A stretch of 60,131 bases of DNA from an uncultured Roseburia sp. (GCA_947246475.1 CAMXSH010000009.1:1-60131); one strand, 5' to 3'. Positions 7,273 through 15,298 are shown, numbered from the stretch's first letter. Made by a program: numbers and translations. The notes: generated by a model from the sequence alone, not told the origin.

Positions 7273-9153
7273 CAGTCGATCATCTTTTGCGGAAAGTTCA
7301 AAGGTCGACAAAGAAATTGCTTTTTCTTTTTCGGCTTGTGCCTTTAGTGCGTGGCGCTTTGCTTTTCTCACTTCATTGGAACGCACTTCATGTTCTCGTT
7401 TTACAATCTTCCTACAGTCAGGACAATACCTTGCTACATTGGAATTTGGAATATACTCTGTCCCACATCGGGTACATACCTTTTCCCCGAAAAAACATGT
7501 CCGTTTGGGAACGGGTATGTAAAATTCGTGGAGAGAACCCACGAATTTATAATAGATGGTTATACACTGTTCCATTACACCATCCGCATTTTCCTTGTGC
7601 TCTGAAACAACAATTTTATCAATCAGTGCATTAACGGTGGTAGCGGTCAATTCTGTAATGCCTTGATATTGTTTGATTAGAGAAACAAAATCCACCGCCC
7701 CTTTATCAGATACGCCTTTTGCGCTCAATTCCGCTTCTATCTCTTTCAGGCGCAAATCAAGTTCAAACTGTTCTTTTTCGTACTTTTCAGACATACGAGA
7801 AAAATTTCTCTCCGTAATACGCCCCATGACTTTATCTTCATACAATGACGAAAACAGCCTGTCCAATTCCGTCAAGCGTTTTTCCAGTTTACGTTTCTCT
7901 CGACTAAATGCCTTGAATTCACTCTTATCCATAGCAGACAATTTTTGTTGAATCTCCATGACCGCTTTCGGATTCTTCAATGCCATATTCGCATAATAAT
8001 TGATGTCAGCAAGCACAGCATTATACAAGTCACGTGCTTCTATTTTATGCGAAGTACAAGAGAGAGTTCCGTACCGGGTATAACTACCACAGGAATAGAC
8101 GATACAGTCTATCACTTCTGGACGTTTACGGCGGTGGGCACTTCCTACCGACATGCTATAACCACATTCAGCACACTTTATCACTCCCGCAAAAATATTG
8201 TTATAACCGCTACTATTCTTTTTCCGTCTGCTGGTAATCATCTGCTGTACTGTATCAAATGTTTCCTGCGATACAATCCCCTCATGGGTATTAGGAATCA
8301 CTTCCCATTCCTCCGGCAATCTACTTGGACGCTTTTTGCTTTTCATACTGATAACTGGACGTTTATAACCGACAAGGTTGCCAGCATAGATAGGACTTCT
8401 TAATATCTGCCGAACAGAGTTCTCACTCCAAATATAACGGTTTTCTTCATTATTCTCAAAATACCGTTCGTATCCGATATTGCCCTGTTCTGCAGAATAT
8501 GCGGCAGGTCTCAAAAAATTCTGATGGTTGAGCCAGTTCCTTATCCTCAATATGCCATTTCCCTCTAACGCCAATTCAAATATCTTGCGAACAACAGGGG
8601 CAACTCGTTCGTCAATCAACAGATGATTTTTGTCGTCAGGGTCTTTTCTGTAGCCATATGGAGCCGTAGTTCCCATAAACTTCCCCTGATTAAATCTTGC
8701 ACGATAAGCAGATTTTATTTTAACCGATACATCCGCCGAATACATTTCATTCAGAATGTTGCGGAAAGGCGTTATATCCATAGCGGTCTTGCTTATCGTA
8801 TCCACCCCGTCATTAACCGCAATATATCGTACATTGTGTTCTGGAAAAAACACTTCGAGATACAAACCACAGTCAAGATAATTACGCCCCAAACGGGATA
8901 AATCCTTTGTAATGACACAGTCAATCAAGCCATCCTCAATATCCTGTATCATATTTTGAAAATCAGGACGATTAAAATTCGTTCCGGAATAGCCATCATC
9001 CACGTACACTTTAACCAAATGCCAGTTTCTTTGTCTTACGTAATCCGTTAAAATGGTTTTCTGTGTCGCAATGCTTGCGCTCTCTAAATTTGTCCCATCA
9101 TCTTTTGAAAGTCTGCAATAAATACCGACTTTATACTGTTTTTCCATTGCCAT
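7267..9153 (-). CDS. Large serine recombinase (TndX-like)
   Basis: This site-specific recombinase is expected to excise and integrate the surrounding element through a 2-bp core. Of 628 residues, the N-terminal resolvase domain has the nucleophile in YCRLSKDD (Ser16) and DDGYSGTNFNRP, and the recombinase domain follows. A zinc-ribbon segment (CAECGYSMS...YSCGSYTRYG) and a coiled coil come next (about residues 400-480), then a DUF4368-like C-terminus with an extra CTRCGTEY...CPDC pair. GGGAGG stands eight bases before ATG 9153. The stop codon is unusual: its last bases come from the target gene, so the protein's end depends on the insertion site. Confidence 0.92.
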   Translation of the reverse strand: MAMEKQYKVGIYCRLSKDDGTNLESASIATQKTILTDYVRQRNWHLVKVYVDDGYSGTNFNRPDFQNMIQDIEDGLIDCVITKDLSRLGRNYLDCGLYLEVFFPEHNVRYIAVNDGVDTISKTAMDITPFRNILNEMYSADVSVKIKSAYRARFNQGKFMGTTAPYGYRKDPDDKNHLLIDERVAPVVRKIFELALEGNGILRIRNWLNHQNFLRPAAYSAEQGNIGYERYFENNEENRYIWSENSVRQILRSPIYAGNLVGYKRPVISMKSKKRPSRLPEEWEVIPNTHEGIVSQETFDTVQQMITSRRKKNSSGYNNIFAGVIKCAECGYSMSVGSAHRRKRPEVIDCIVYSCGSYTRYGTLSCTSHKIEARDLYNAVLADINYYANMALKNPKAVMEIQQKLSAMDKSEFKAFSREKRKLEKRLTELDRLFSSLYEDKVMGRITERNFSRMSEKYEKEQFELDLRLKEIEAELSAKGVSDKGAVDFVSLIKQYQGITELTATTVNALIDKIVVSEHKENADGVMEQCITIYYKFVGSLHEFYIPVPKRTCFFGEKVCTRCGTEYIPNSNVARYCPDCRKIVKREHEVRSNEVRKAKRHALKAQAEKEKAISLSTFELSAKDDRLT

Positions 9154-9205
9154 ACAATCAACCTCCCTTAATTGATAATAATAAAAACTGTTTTATGCGT
9201 TCAGT

Positions 9206-9406
9206 TTAAGTTGTGGCATTAGAATTGTCGAATGTGTTACCTTCCTTTAATTTTTTGCAAATATCATCACAAATTACAGGAACTAAAATCTCCGTGAAAC
9301 TCTTTGTTCCTGTGTACTCATGATGGACTATAATTTTTCCGTCTCTCCTGCCTGAACAGGGTATATTTTTTTTCGTATTCGCCACCTCCTTTAGCAATCT
9401 GGGCAC
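9206..9406 (-). CDS. Small conserved element protein, start uncertain
   Basis: The segment KNIPCSGRRDGKIIVHHEYT followed by GTKSFTEILVPVICDDICKKL is a recurrent small product next to serine recombinases in Clostridia elements, with a DNA-binding or recombination-accessory role only guessed. The best ribosome-binding site (AAAGGAGG) is followed at the expected distance by ACG rather than ATG, and the open frame otherwise begins with GTG 9406. The original start may have been lost. A perfect 8-bp hairpin (GGGCACAG...CTGTGCCC, 9401-9423) covers the alternative start. Confidence 0.5.
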   Translation of the reverse strand: MPRLLKEVANTKKNIPCSGRRDGKIIVHHEYTGTKSFTEILVPVICDDICKKLKEGNTFDNSNATT

Positions 9407-9444
9407 AGAAAAAACCTGTGCCCATTACCAGCCGGAAAGAAAAA

Positions 9445-10299
9445 TTACCGTTCGTTGTTCCTGTTTCTGTCCCTTCTTCTTTTCCAGTCTGCCAACAGTT
9501 TCAGAATGACCTGCTCCATCTGCTTCGTGCTGTAACCCTTGGGAAAATATTTTACAATATTTTCCTTTTTTAGTTTTACCTGTTCTTTCTGGTTTGGCTT
9601 TTCCTCCGTCATCATCTCAAAAATGGTATCCATATCTAACTTTCCCTCAGCACTTAATCTTTTCATATATTGAGCCTGTGCCAAAGAAGGAGTTGCCTGT
9701 TCGCTTTCCATTGTTTCTAACAGGTCAGACTGTTCCTCTTCTGTAAGGTAGGATATTTCAACTGCCGGACTAAATGCAATCTGCTCATTATCCACCATTT
9801 CAAGAATTGGCGGAATCAATTTCGTGAGCCTGATATATCTCTGCACCGTTCGACCGCTCTCGTTTGCCCCCCTCCCTACAATATCCGCACTCTCCAACTT
9901 CCCGACATTTTGTCGGGAAGTATTGTCAATATACTTTCCCTGCTGTTTGATAGCATCCAACTTCATCTTATAGGCAAATGCTTTTTCGGACGGTAAGATG
10001 TGCTCACGGTGGAGATTGCTGTCTACAAGGCAGATAACAGCGGTTTCCCTATCCATCTCAATTATAAAAGCAGGAATGGTTTCCATCCCTGCTTTTGCAC
10101 ACGCTCTTGCCCGTCTATGCCCTGATATTATCTCATAACCTCCCTGCTCCCGTGGTCGGACGATAATAGGAGTAATGACACCATACTTTCTTATACTTTC
10201 CGTCAATTCCTGCTGTTCCTCATCATCCCTTACCTTAAATGGATGTTCTGGGAAAGCATATAGTGATTTCAGACTGACATTCTTTACCACTTCCCTCAA
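9445..10299 (-). CDS. ParB/RepB/Spo0J-type partition-like protein
   Basis: The ParB N-terminal domain is clear: EHPFKVRDDEEQQELTESI, then IVRPREQGGYEIISGHRRARA (the GHRRxRA box near residue 60), followed by a helical DNA-binding part. Such proteins occur on IMEs, where their role (maintenance, relaxosome or nuclease) is unsettled. The start is TTG 10299, overlapping the relaxase stop (ATTGA) with AGGGGG upstream. A GTG at 10288 is an alternative. It is co-directional with the relaxase and recombinase, probably one operon. Confidence 0.85.
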   Translation of the reverse strand: MREVVKNVSLKSLYAFPEHPFKVRDDEEQQELTESIRKYGVITPIIVRPREQGGYEIISGHRRARACAKAGMETIPAFIIEMDRETAVICLVDSNLHREHILPSEKAFAYKMKLDAIKQQGKYIDNTSRQNVGKLESADIVGRGANESGRTVQRYIRLTKLIPPILEMVDNEQIAFSPAVEISYLTEEEQSDLLETMESEQATPSLAQAQYMKRLSAEGKLDMDTIFEMMTEEKPNQKEQVKLKKENIVKYFPKGYSTKQMEQVILKLLADWKRRRDRNRNNER

Positions 10300-11255
10300 T
10301 AGTCATTCCCCCTCTCCCGGTTTTCCTTTAACTGTTGCTTCATTTCCTGCGGTATACTATCAAGAAGCCACTTTTGCCTTGCAATCTGTAACTGTAACCG
10401 GCGTATTTCAATGGCATGGTCAATCAATCTTTCCTTATTTTCATTTGCTTCTGATTTCCAATACTGCGTGTTTTTTTCTTTTACTTCCACATCCTGCTCA
10501 AGACATTGAATATACCTGTTTACTGTCTTTAACTGCGCTGTGAATTTTTCTGCTTCTGGTAGCCACTCGGAAAGCAAGGTTAATGCTTTATCTCTCTTTT
10601 TTCCTGCGTTTAAGGCGTTTATATTATCAAGGGCATTACTTATCCCATCGAACTGCTTATCAAGCCTTTCTGCCGTCTTAAAAAGCCATACAGGTACATG
10701 CTTACGCTTTGTTTCCATAGACGAAATGCCACGTTCCAATACGTCCCAACGCTCCGACATACATTCATGAAACTGTGTCTGCCATTTTGATAACTGTGCC
10801 TGATTACCTAAAATAGCCTTAGCAGATAACCTTTTATCCTTTGTGATCGGACAAAAAGAAAGGTGCATATGAGGCGTTTTCTCGTCCATATGCACCACAG
10901 CGGATATAATATTTTCCTGTCCAATCTTTACAGCCATAAACGTAAAAGAACGAAAGAAAAACTCCCGTTGTTCCTCTGGCGGTAATGCGTTCATAAACTC
11001 AGGACTTGCAGTTATTAGCGTTTCCACCATAACCGTGCTATTACTTCTTGTCCTACAACCTGACGCTTCAATCATCCTTTTCACTGCCCGACGATAACTC
11101 TGCAAAGGCTTTACAATATGGTAATTGTCTTTCGTACGTTCTCTATCAATGTCAGGATTGCTTTTATATGATTCTTTTCTCCGTTCGTTATGGGCATAAT
11201 TGGCTGTCACACCGCCCTCTTTTCTTTTGGCAAACCGTAGTATCGCATACGGCAT
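10296..11255 (-). CDS. MobV-family relaxase (Pre/Mob)
   Basis: The protein should nick the oriT just upstream and lead the strand during mobilisation. It has 319 residues with the N-terminal box HNERRKESYKSNPDID (residues 22-37) and the metal-binding motif VVHMDEKTPHMHL (residues 121-133), typical of MobV relaxases such as MobM of pMV158. The C-terminal half is a coiled coil. AAAGGAG precedes ATG 11255. Its cognate nick site is recognisable 160 bases upstream. No mating-pore genes are present in the IME. Confidence 0.92.
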   Translation of the reverse strand: MPYAILRFAKRKEGGVTANYAHNERRKESYKSNPDIDRERTKDNYHIVKPLQSYRRAVKRMIEASGCRTRSNSTVMVETLITASPEFMNALPPEEQREFFFRSFTFMAVKIGQENIISAVVHMDEKTPHMHLSFCPITKDKRLSAKAILGNQAQLSKWQTQFHECMSERWDVLERGISSMETKRKHVPVWLFKTAERLDKQFDGISNALDNINALNAGKKRDKALTLLSEWLPEAEKFTAQLKTVNRYIQCLEQDVEVKEKNTQYWKSEANENKERLIDHAIEIRRLQLQIARQKWLLDSIPQEMKQQLKENRERGNDY

Positions 11256-11300
11256 ATGACATCATCTCCTTTATTCTGATTTTCCAAAGCCAGAACTTGG

Positions 11301-11548
11301 GAACACCGCAACACCGCAATGTGCTTCCCGTAAATTGCTCAACTCCCGTTTCGCAACTTACTGCAAGCGGACAGCGAAAAACTTCGTTTTCGTTGTCTGC
11401 GTTTTTGCAGTGTAACACACTACACCTATTATATAGGTGGTGTGCCAGACGTTCCCTCTGGACTCCCTTTTACATAGCTTTACGCCATGCAAAGAACACC
11501 GTAATATACCGCAATCTCGCCACAGCCTATTGCGGTGTTGCGGTGTTC
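11301..11548 (-). other. oriT region with pMV158-type nick site and repeats
   Basis: On the minus strand, TAGTGTG/TTA (complement of 11413-11422) equals the canonical MobM/Pre nick sequence. It follows an imperfect dyad CACAC-TA-CACCTAT / ATAGGTGGTGTG (11416-11444), the hairpin expected just 5' of the nick. A second 14-bp dyad (11367-11400, two mismatches) lies next to it. A perfect 20-bp inverted repeat, GAACACCGCAACACCGCAAT, flanks everything at 11301-11320 and 11529-11548. A degenerate third copy is at 11494-11515. Confidence 0.85.
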
Positions 11549-12501
11549 TTACCCAATAGTGACCACTTCCATTCAGCACCATTTTTATATGAGCGCACGC
11601 CCGCTTCACGCTTTGCGGTTTCTGCGGTTCGTCTGCTAATGTCATGTTCCCCTAATCGCTTGTAAATGTCCTCACACGGCATATCCCCATCACGAAGCAT
11701 TTCCATGATAAGGCTGATTGCCTGTAACTTCTTTGTCGGCTCTCGTTCCAGACGAGTTCCATTCAGAATATCATCCACAGAAACATCATAAGCACCTACC
11801 CAGCGGAAACCGCTTTCCCTATCCAGTTCAAAGGCAATCGGGCAACCCTCCGGCGCAAGACTGCTTTTCAAATGTGCCATAATACGGGTATTTTCATTTT
11901 CTCTGTCCCTGCCAACAAGTAGAATACTACGAACCGCCGCCGCAATATCAATAGAACCCAATCCTCGATACAGACCTTTTGTACCATTCATCTTGTTCAT
12001 GTGACCGATAATAACAACAGCACATCCTGTCCGTTCTGCCGCTCCCGCCAGTGCCTTAAATAATGGACGTATTTCATTGGCACGGTGCATATCCACACCA
12101 CCGCCCAAATACGCTTGCAAGGGATCTAAAATTAGCATTTTTGCCCTTATGCTGATGATTGCCTGTTCCAGTCGTTCATCCGATAGGGTCAAAGCCTGTT
12201 CGCTCTCGTCTATCACGATTACACGTGAACAGTCTGCCCCCATTTCCTCAAGCCGTGGCTTGACCGTATCTGACAGTCCATCCTCTGCCGTCTGGTATAT
12301 GACTGGAGCAGGCGTACAAATCACGTCTGTCTCTGGCATTTGCTTTCCCCTTGTCAGCAATGCGGCAACTGCTAAAATAAAGGTCGTCTTTCCATCGCCA
12401 GGGTCGCCCTGTACTAATGTGACTTTCCCATAAGGGATATACGGATACCATAGCCAGTCTACCTTTTCGGCTTGTACTTCATCCATTTTGATTAGTTTCA
12501 T
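11527..12501 (-). CDS. RecA-like AAA ATPase (RepA helicase type)
   Basis: This is a 324-residue AAA_25 ATPase resembling hexameric replicative helicases of the RSF1010 RepA type. The Walker A is QGDPGDGKTTF (about residues 32-42), the Walker B is AKMLILDPLQAYLG, and the sensor-like stretch is VVIIGHMNK. The C-terminus holds a winged-helix-like region. It may support autonomous replication of the excised circle or the single strand, which is an inference. The last codons (KNTATPQ) are written with the repeat that also flanks oriT. AGGAAGTGG lies upstream of ATG 12501. Confidence 0.85.
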   Translation of the reverse strand: MKLIKMDEVQAEKVDWLWYPYIPYGKVTLVQGDPGDGKTTFILAVAALLTRGKQMPETDVICTPAPVIYQTAEDGLSDTVKPRLEEMGADCSRVIVIDESEQALTLSDERLEQAIISIRAKMLILDPLQAYLGGGVDMHRANEIRPLFKALAGAAERTGCAVVIIGHMNKMNGTKGLYRGLGSIDIAAAVRSILLVGRDRENENTRIMAHLKSSLAPEGCPIAFELDRESGFRWVGAYDVSVDDILNGTRLEREPTKKLQAISLIMEMLRDGDMPCEDIYKRLGEHDISRRTAETAKREAGVRSYKNGAEWKWSLLGKNTATPQ

Positions 12502-12534
12502 GCTTCGATACCACTTCCTTTCATGATAAAAAAA

Positions 12535-12610
12535 GCACTAAAACAGTGCCGGCTTACTGTTTCAGTGCTATGTACCCATAAAAAAGGACTGCCTTTCCAC
12601 TGGGCAATCC
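12535..12610 (-). terminator. Tandem hairpins upstream of the AAA ATPase gene
   Basis: Two stem-loops stand back to back: GCACTAAAACAG ... CTGTTTCAGTGC (12535-12568, one mismatch) and GGACTGCC ... GGGCAATCC (12586-12610). An A-run precedes the first on the plus strand, giving a T-run on the minus strand, so it would terminate leftward transcription from the small genes at 12620-13250. Partial read-through into the ATPase gene is possible. Confidence 0.6.
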
Positions 12611-12619
12611 TCCGTTGCT

Positions 12620-12940
12620 TTATTCAAAATAGTCAATTAAATCTTTGATAATTTCATCTTTCTGCCCTGTCTGCCACTTATGTATCGTTACTTTTGCCAG
12701 TAAATGCTGGTACAGATGATACATAAATTTTTCGTTCCTATGAACCATGAGTAAAACGAAAATCATTTCATAAAATGATTCTTCAGCAAGTTTCTTGATT
12801 ATTGTCTGCATTACTTGTAAATCTAGATTTTCATCATTTGGAGTACAAATCAAATGCCACCATCCGGGATAACGTTCAATCCATTTTAAGAAACTTACCA
12901 CTCTCTTATCACTTTTCTTGGTACATTTATCTTTGTTCAT
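12620..12940 (-). CDS. Hypothetical IME protein (106 aa)
   Basis: The start ATG 12940 (MNKDKCTKKSDKRVV) is chosen for the GAGG nine bases upstream. The product has an aromatic-rich middle (FLKWIERYPGWWHLI) and a helical C-terminus (HKWQTGQKDEIIKDLIDYFE). It overlaps nothing and lies directly after the DUF6809-like gene, probably in one transcript. I do not recognise a family. Confidence 0.5.
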   Translation of the reverse strand: MNKDKCTKKSDKRVVSFLKWIERYPGWWHLICTPNDENLDLQVMQTIIKKLAEESFYEMIFVLLMVHRNEKFMYHLYQHLLAKVTIHKWQTGQKDEIIKDLIDYFE

Positions 12941-12944
12941 ACCA

Positions 12945-13250
12945 TTACACCTCTTTCTTACCAACATTTTTAAGCATTTCTAATGCTAGAGCAAAGCCAC
13001 ATTGCAAACCAATCTCCATATACACATCTTGACAAGTGGCACTGTAACCAAACACTTTGTCCGATACATCATCCAACTCTTGAGAATCAGTAAATTTTTC
13101 TTCTAATATTTCAAATGCCTGTTTCTTTGCTTCTTCAATCCTTGCTTTGTACCCCCTTTTATCCACTTTCTCTGATACCGGACCATAAAACAAGAATTCG
13201 CGGATTAACTGAACATTTACACGTGAAAAAATTTGTTGAATATAATCCAC
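12945..13250 (-). CDS. DUF6809-like small protein
   Basis: The 101-residue helical protein ends with IGLQCGFALALEMLKNVGKK, similar to the FxxGFRLGAxxMxE ending of DUF6809 proteins, small unknowns frequent on Clostridia mobile elements. The GTG start at 13250 follows AAAGGAGG at good spacing. It is divergent from the XRE gene, sharing the intergenic operator region 13251-13428, so it is probably repressed by that regulator. Confidence 0.5.
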   Translation of the reverse strand: MDYIQQIFSRVNVQLIREFLFYGPVSEKVDKRGYKARIEEAKKQAFEILEEKFTDSQELDDVSDKVFGYSATCQDVYMEIGLQCGFALALEMLKNVGKKEV

Positions 13251-13280
13251 TTTTTTACCTCCTTTTTTGTAAACTTAAAC

Positions 13281-13407
13281 TTTTCTAAAAGAAAATATAA
13301 CGATTACATTGTAAAATATTTAATTTCTTCGCTCAATTTTACAAGGCAAGTTCAGGGTTGCTTTTAGAAAATAACTTGTTGTTTTTAGAAAAATTTCAGT
13401 ATATAAT
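13281..13407 (+). promoter_or_regulatory. XRE promoter and repeated operator-like motifs
   Basis: A promoter for the XRE gene is visible: TTGTTT (13379-13384), 17 bases, TATAAT (13402-13407). The string CTTTTAGAAAA occurs at 13361-13371, in inverted form at 13281-13291, and as TTTTTAGAAAA at 13382-13392 overlapping the promoter spacer. Three copies between divergent genes, one within the promoter, suggest operators of the XRE protein. This is inferred and untested. Confidence 0.55.
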
Positions 13408-13428
13408 TACAAAAAGGAGTGTGATTAT

Positions 13429-13647
13429 ATGGGAATGTCTACAAAAGTAAAAATGCTACTTGCCGCAAGAAATATGACTATTGCGGATTTAGCCGATAAA
13501 TTGGAACCAAAAACCACAAGACAAAATGTCAATACCAAGTTAAAGCGTGACAACCTCTCAGAAAATGATTTACACCAGATTGCAAAGGCTTGTAATGCGA
13601 CATATGAGGGAATCTTTACCCTAAACGATACAGGAAAGGAAATATAA
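13429..13647 (+). CDS. XRE-family HTH regulator
   Basis: This single-domain helix-turn-helix protein of 72 residues contains MTIADLADKL and NVNTKLKRDNLSENDLHQIA. It is the only plus-strand gene of the IME and is divergent from the small-gene operon. AAAAAGGAG stands before the ATG. It probably autoregulates and controls the leftward IME genes through the repeats at 13281-13392. Confidence 0.8.
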   Translation: MGMSTKVKMLLAARNMTIADLADKLEPKTTRQNVNTKLKRDNLSENDLHQIAKACNATYEGIFTLNDTGKEI

Positions 13648-13653
13648 GTTATT

Positions 13654-13719
13654 ATTATTCTATATACAAATAGCACCTGTCCAATCAAAGGAACAAGTGC
13701 TATTTGTATATAGAATAAT
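13654..13719. terminator. 23-bp perfect inverted repeat near IME edge
   Basis: Two perfect 23-base arms (13654-13676 and 13697-13719, beginning ATTATTCTATATACAAATAG and its complement) surround a 20-base loop. It starts six bases after the XRE stop and ends 24 bases before the element edge. It may be a bidirectional terminator insulating the element. Because it is so long and so close to the attachment site, a role in recombinase binding is also possible. Confidence 0.6.
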
Positions 13720-13743
13720 ATGTCCGCAAAATCTGTCCTACAT

Positions 13744-13804
13744 CTCTCGGACGCCACGGGCAATCAAGGTCATGGCTTGCGATAATTAAATCCTGCACAT
13801 TTGT
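13744..13804 (-). pseudogene. SNF2-type helicase fragment (TNVQDL...PWRPR)
   Basis: Sixty-one bases encode TNVQDLIIASHDLDCPWRPR, the segment directly before the LEQRAGR motif of 6329-7272. It is bounded on one side by the mobilizable element (core TC 13743-13744) and on the other by the IS terminal repeat starting at 13805. The rest of the gene's 5' part does not follow the IS. Confidence 0.85.
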
Positions 13805-15290
13805 GAGTGGGGGGTGCGGATGATTTTCTGGACTAATCTGCTAATCCAAGACTTCTCCTGTACTCCATAGGACTCATATATCCTAATGATTTCTTTATTC
13901 TGGTTTCATTATACCACACAAGATAATGATTTAATATATCTATAAAATCTGAGATGTTTATGCCTTTCCAGTCTGTGTTATAAAACATCTCATTTTTTAT
14001 TCTTCCAAATACTCCTTCGCATGCAGAATTATCTGGTGAGCAGCCTTTCTTTGACATAGACCGTGTAAGCCCAGCCTTGTCCATTCTTTCTATCCAGCCG
14101 GTCCATCTATAGTGTATCCCTCTGTCGCTATGTACGATGGGCTTTTCTCCAGGAGATAATTGGGTGACTGCATCATCTAACATCGTATTTACAAGGCTGG
14201 AATCAGGAGTTGTGCTTATACTCCATGAAACCAGTAATCCGTCAAAACAATCCACGATTGGTGATAGGTATACTTTCCCCGCTGGAACAGCAAACTCCGT
14301 AATATCAGTCAGCCATTTACTATTAGGCTTTTCTGCGGAAAAATCTCTTTCTATTTCATTTGGGACAGATGGCGTCAGCTCTCCTGCATAAGAATTATAT
14401 CTGGTCGTTCTTTTTACTTTTACCACCAGGTTTTCTTCCTGCATTATCCTGCGGACAATCTTCTCGGAAACAATGATGTCTTCACGCTTGAGCAGGGCAT
14501 GTATCCTGCGGTAACCATATCTGTTTCTGTTCTCTGTAAATAACTCCTTAATGCGTATCCGCAAAGAAAAATATTTGTCCGGTTGGGACATAATCTTTTC
14601 CTGATAGTAATAACTGCTTTTTGATAAGTTCAGTTTTCCCAATAATCGTGGCAGTGAGTAATTAATCTTTAGGGCATCGATTATCACTGCCTTCTCCTTG
14701 TTGCTGAGAGCTGTTTGATCGATGCCGGGGTCTTTTTTTAACACGTTAATTGTTTCCTTAAGGATATCTATTTCCATTTGCATTTCAAGCATTTGATTCT
14801 TAAGCTCTGCCACTTCATGGGAGGATGAAACACTGGATTCCACTGGTGCAGTCCCCTCCTTAAGTTCTCCGGATGGAATATTTTTGTTATTCATCAGACC
14901 TAATGTACCTTCCTTCAGATAACGCTTTCGCCATTGATAGATATGGCTCTGCTATAACCAATATCTTCTGATACATATTTTATACTCTCTCCGTGTTGAA
15001 AGCAACGCCTGATTGCATCGAGTTTAACATCCAATGAGGGATTTCTTGGATGCTCTTTGGGATTTGCAAACCGGGAAAGCGGTTTGCGTTCCCTTTTTAT
15101 TATATTTTCCTCAGCAATCCATGTATATAGTTGTCTTCCCGTTGGATATCCCAAGATACGTATTGTTTCAGAGACGGAATTTGTTTGGTGAAAAATTTCT
15201 AATGCGGTTGATTTTTGTTGTTTGGAATACATAAAAAGACTCCTCTCAGAGTTCTATGGTAGTCCAATTTTTTGTCCGCACCCCCCACTC
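13805..15290. mobile_element. IS3-family element (IS150-like), no target duplication
   Basis: Terminal inverted repeats are GAGTGGGGGGTGCGGA at 13805-13820 and its complement at 15275-15290, with similarity continuing to TGGACTA. It is 1,486 bp and contains one transposase gene on the minus strand. Left-flanking bases (TTTGT) and right-flanking bases (GCCCT) do not match, and the SNF2 reading frame entering on the left does not resume on the right. One flank was therefore deleted after insertion, or two elements recombined. Confidence 0.9.
13833..15232 (-). pseudogene. IS3-family transposase, frameshifted
   Basis: The gene begins MYSKQQKSTALEIFHQTNSV with an N-terminal HTH region. After EDIGYSR (about 14950) the family continuation (S)HIYQWRKRYLKEGTLGL occurs in another frame, which is fused without a break to the DDE domain. 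One missing base (AGCAGAAGCC to AGCAGAGCC) explains it, giving a 105-residue stub plus a 353-residue catalytic frame starting MNNKNIPSG. Catalytic residues are present in KWLTDITEF, VHSDRGIHY and NSACEGVFGRIKNE. IS3 elements do use -1 frameshifting, but no A6G-type slippery site is seen here. The element is probably inactive. Confidence 0.75.
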
Positions 15291-15298
15291 GCCCTTTA

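Larger units (their letters stand above)
7273..13743. mobile_element. Serine-recombinase mobilizable element (IME) inserted in SNF2 gene
   Basis: Both edges are visible. The left target/element junction is ...CTCTAAG-TC-AGTCG (7272-7273) and the right is ...CCTACA-TC-TCTCGG (13743-13744). Deleting the insert with one TC copy restores the host reading frame as PWRPRDLEQRAGR. A 2-bp crossover is the hallmark of large serine recombinases, and that gene lies at the left edge. Cargo is a ParB-like protein, a MobV relaxase with oriT, an AAA ATPase, two small genes and an XRE regulator. The whole is about 6.47 kb. It has transfer-initiation genes but no mating-pore genes, so it would need a helper. 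Confidence 0.85.
1..13804. mobile_element. Remnant of a conjugative (Tn1549/CTn-like) element, interrupted by an IME
   Basis: Genes on the minus strand resemble accessory genes common in Clostridia integrative conjugative elements: DUF5688, DpnD/PcfM-like, DUF3991/TOPRIM, DUF3825, DUF6664-type and the SNF2 helicase/methylase C-terminus. No integrase, relaxase, VirB4 or coupling protein of the element itself lies in the window. Several genes are broken by a stop codon, a frameshift or truncation, and a 642-bp segment is duplicated. The SNF2 gene is split by a 6.5-kb mobilizable element and its 5' part is missing beyond an IS at 13805. The left limit lies outside the window. Assigning these genes to one element is an inference from gene content. 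Confidence 0.6.

Noticed and set aside
8939..8946. TATCCTGT, which would match a TATCC target duplication next to a TGT transposon end
   Set aside because: It lies inside the intact serine recombinase gene and the following sequence has no TAAAGGG or repeat similarity to the end at 22862.
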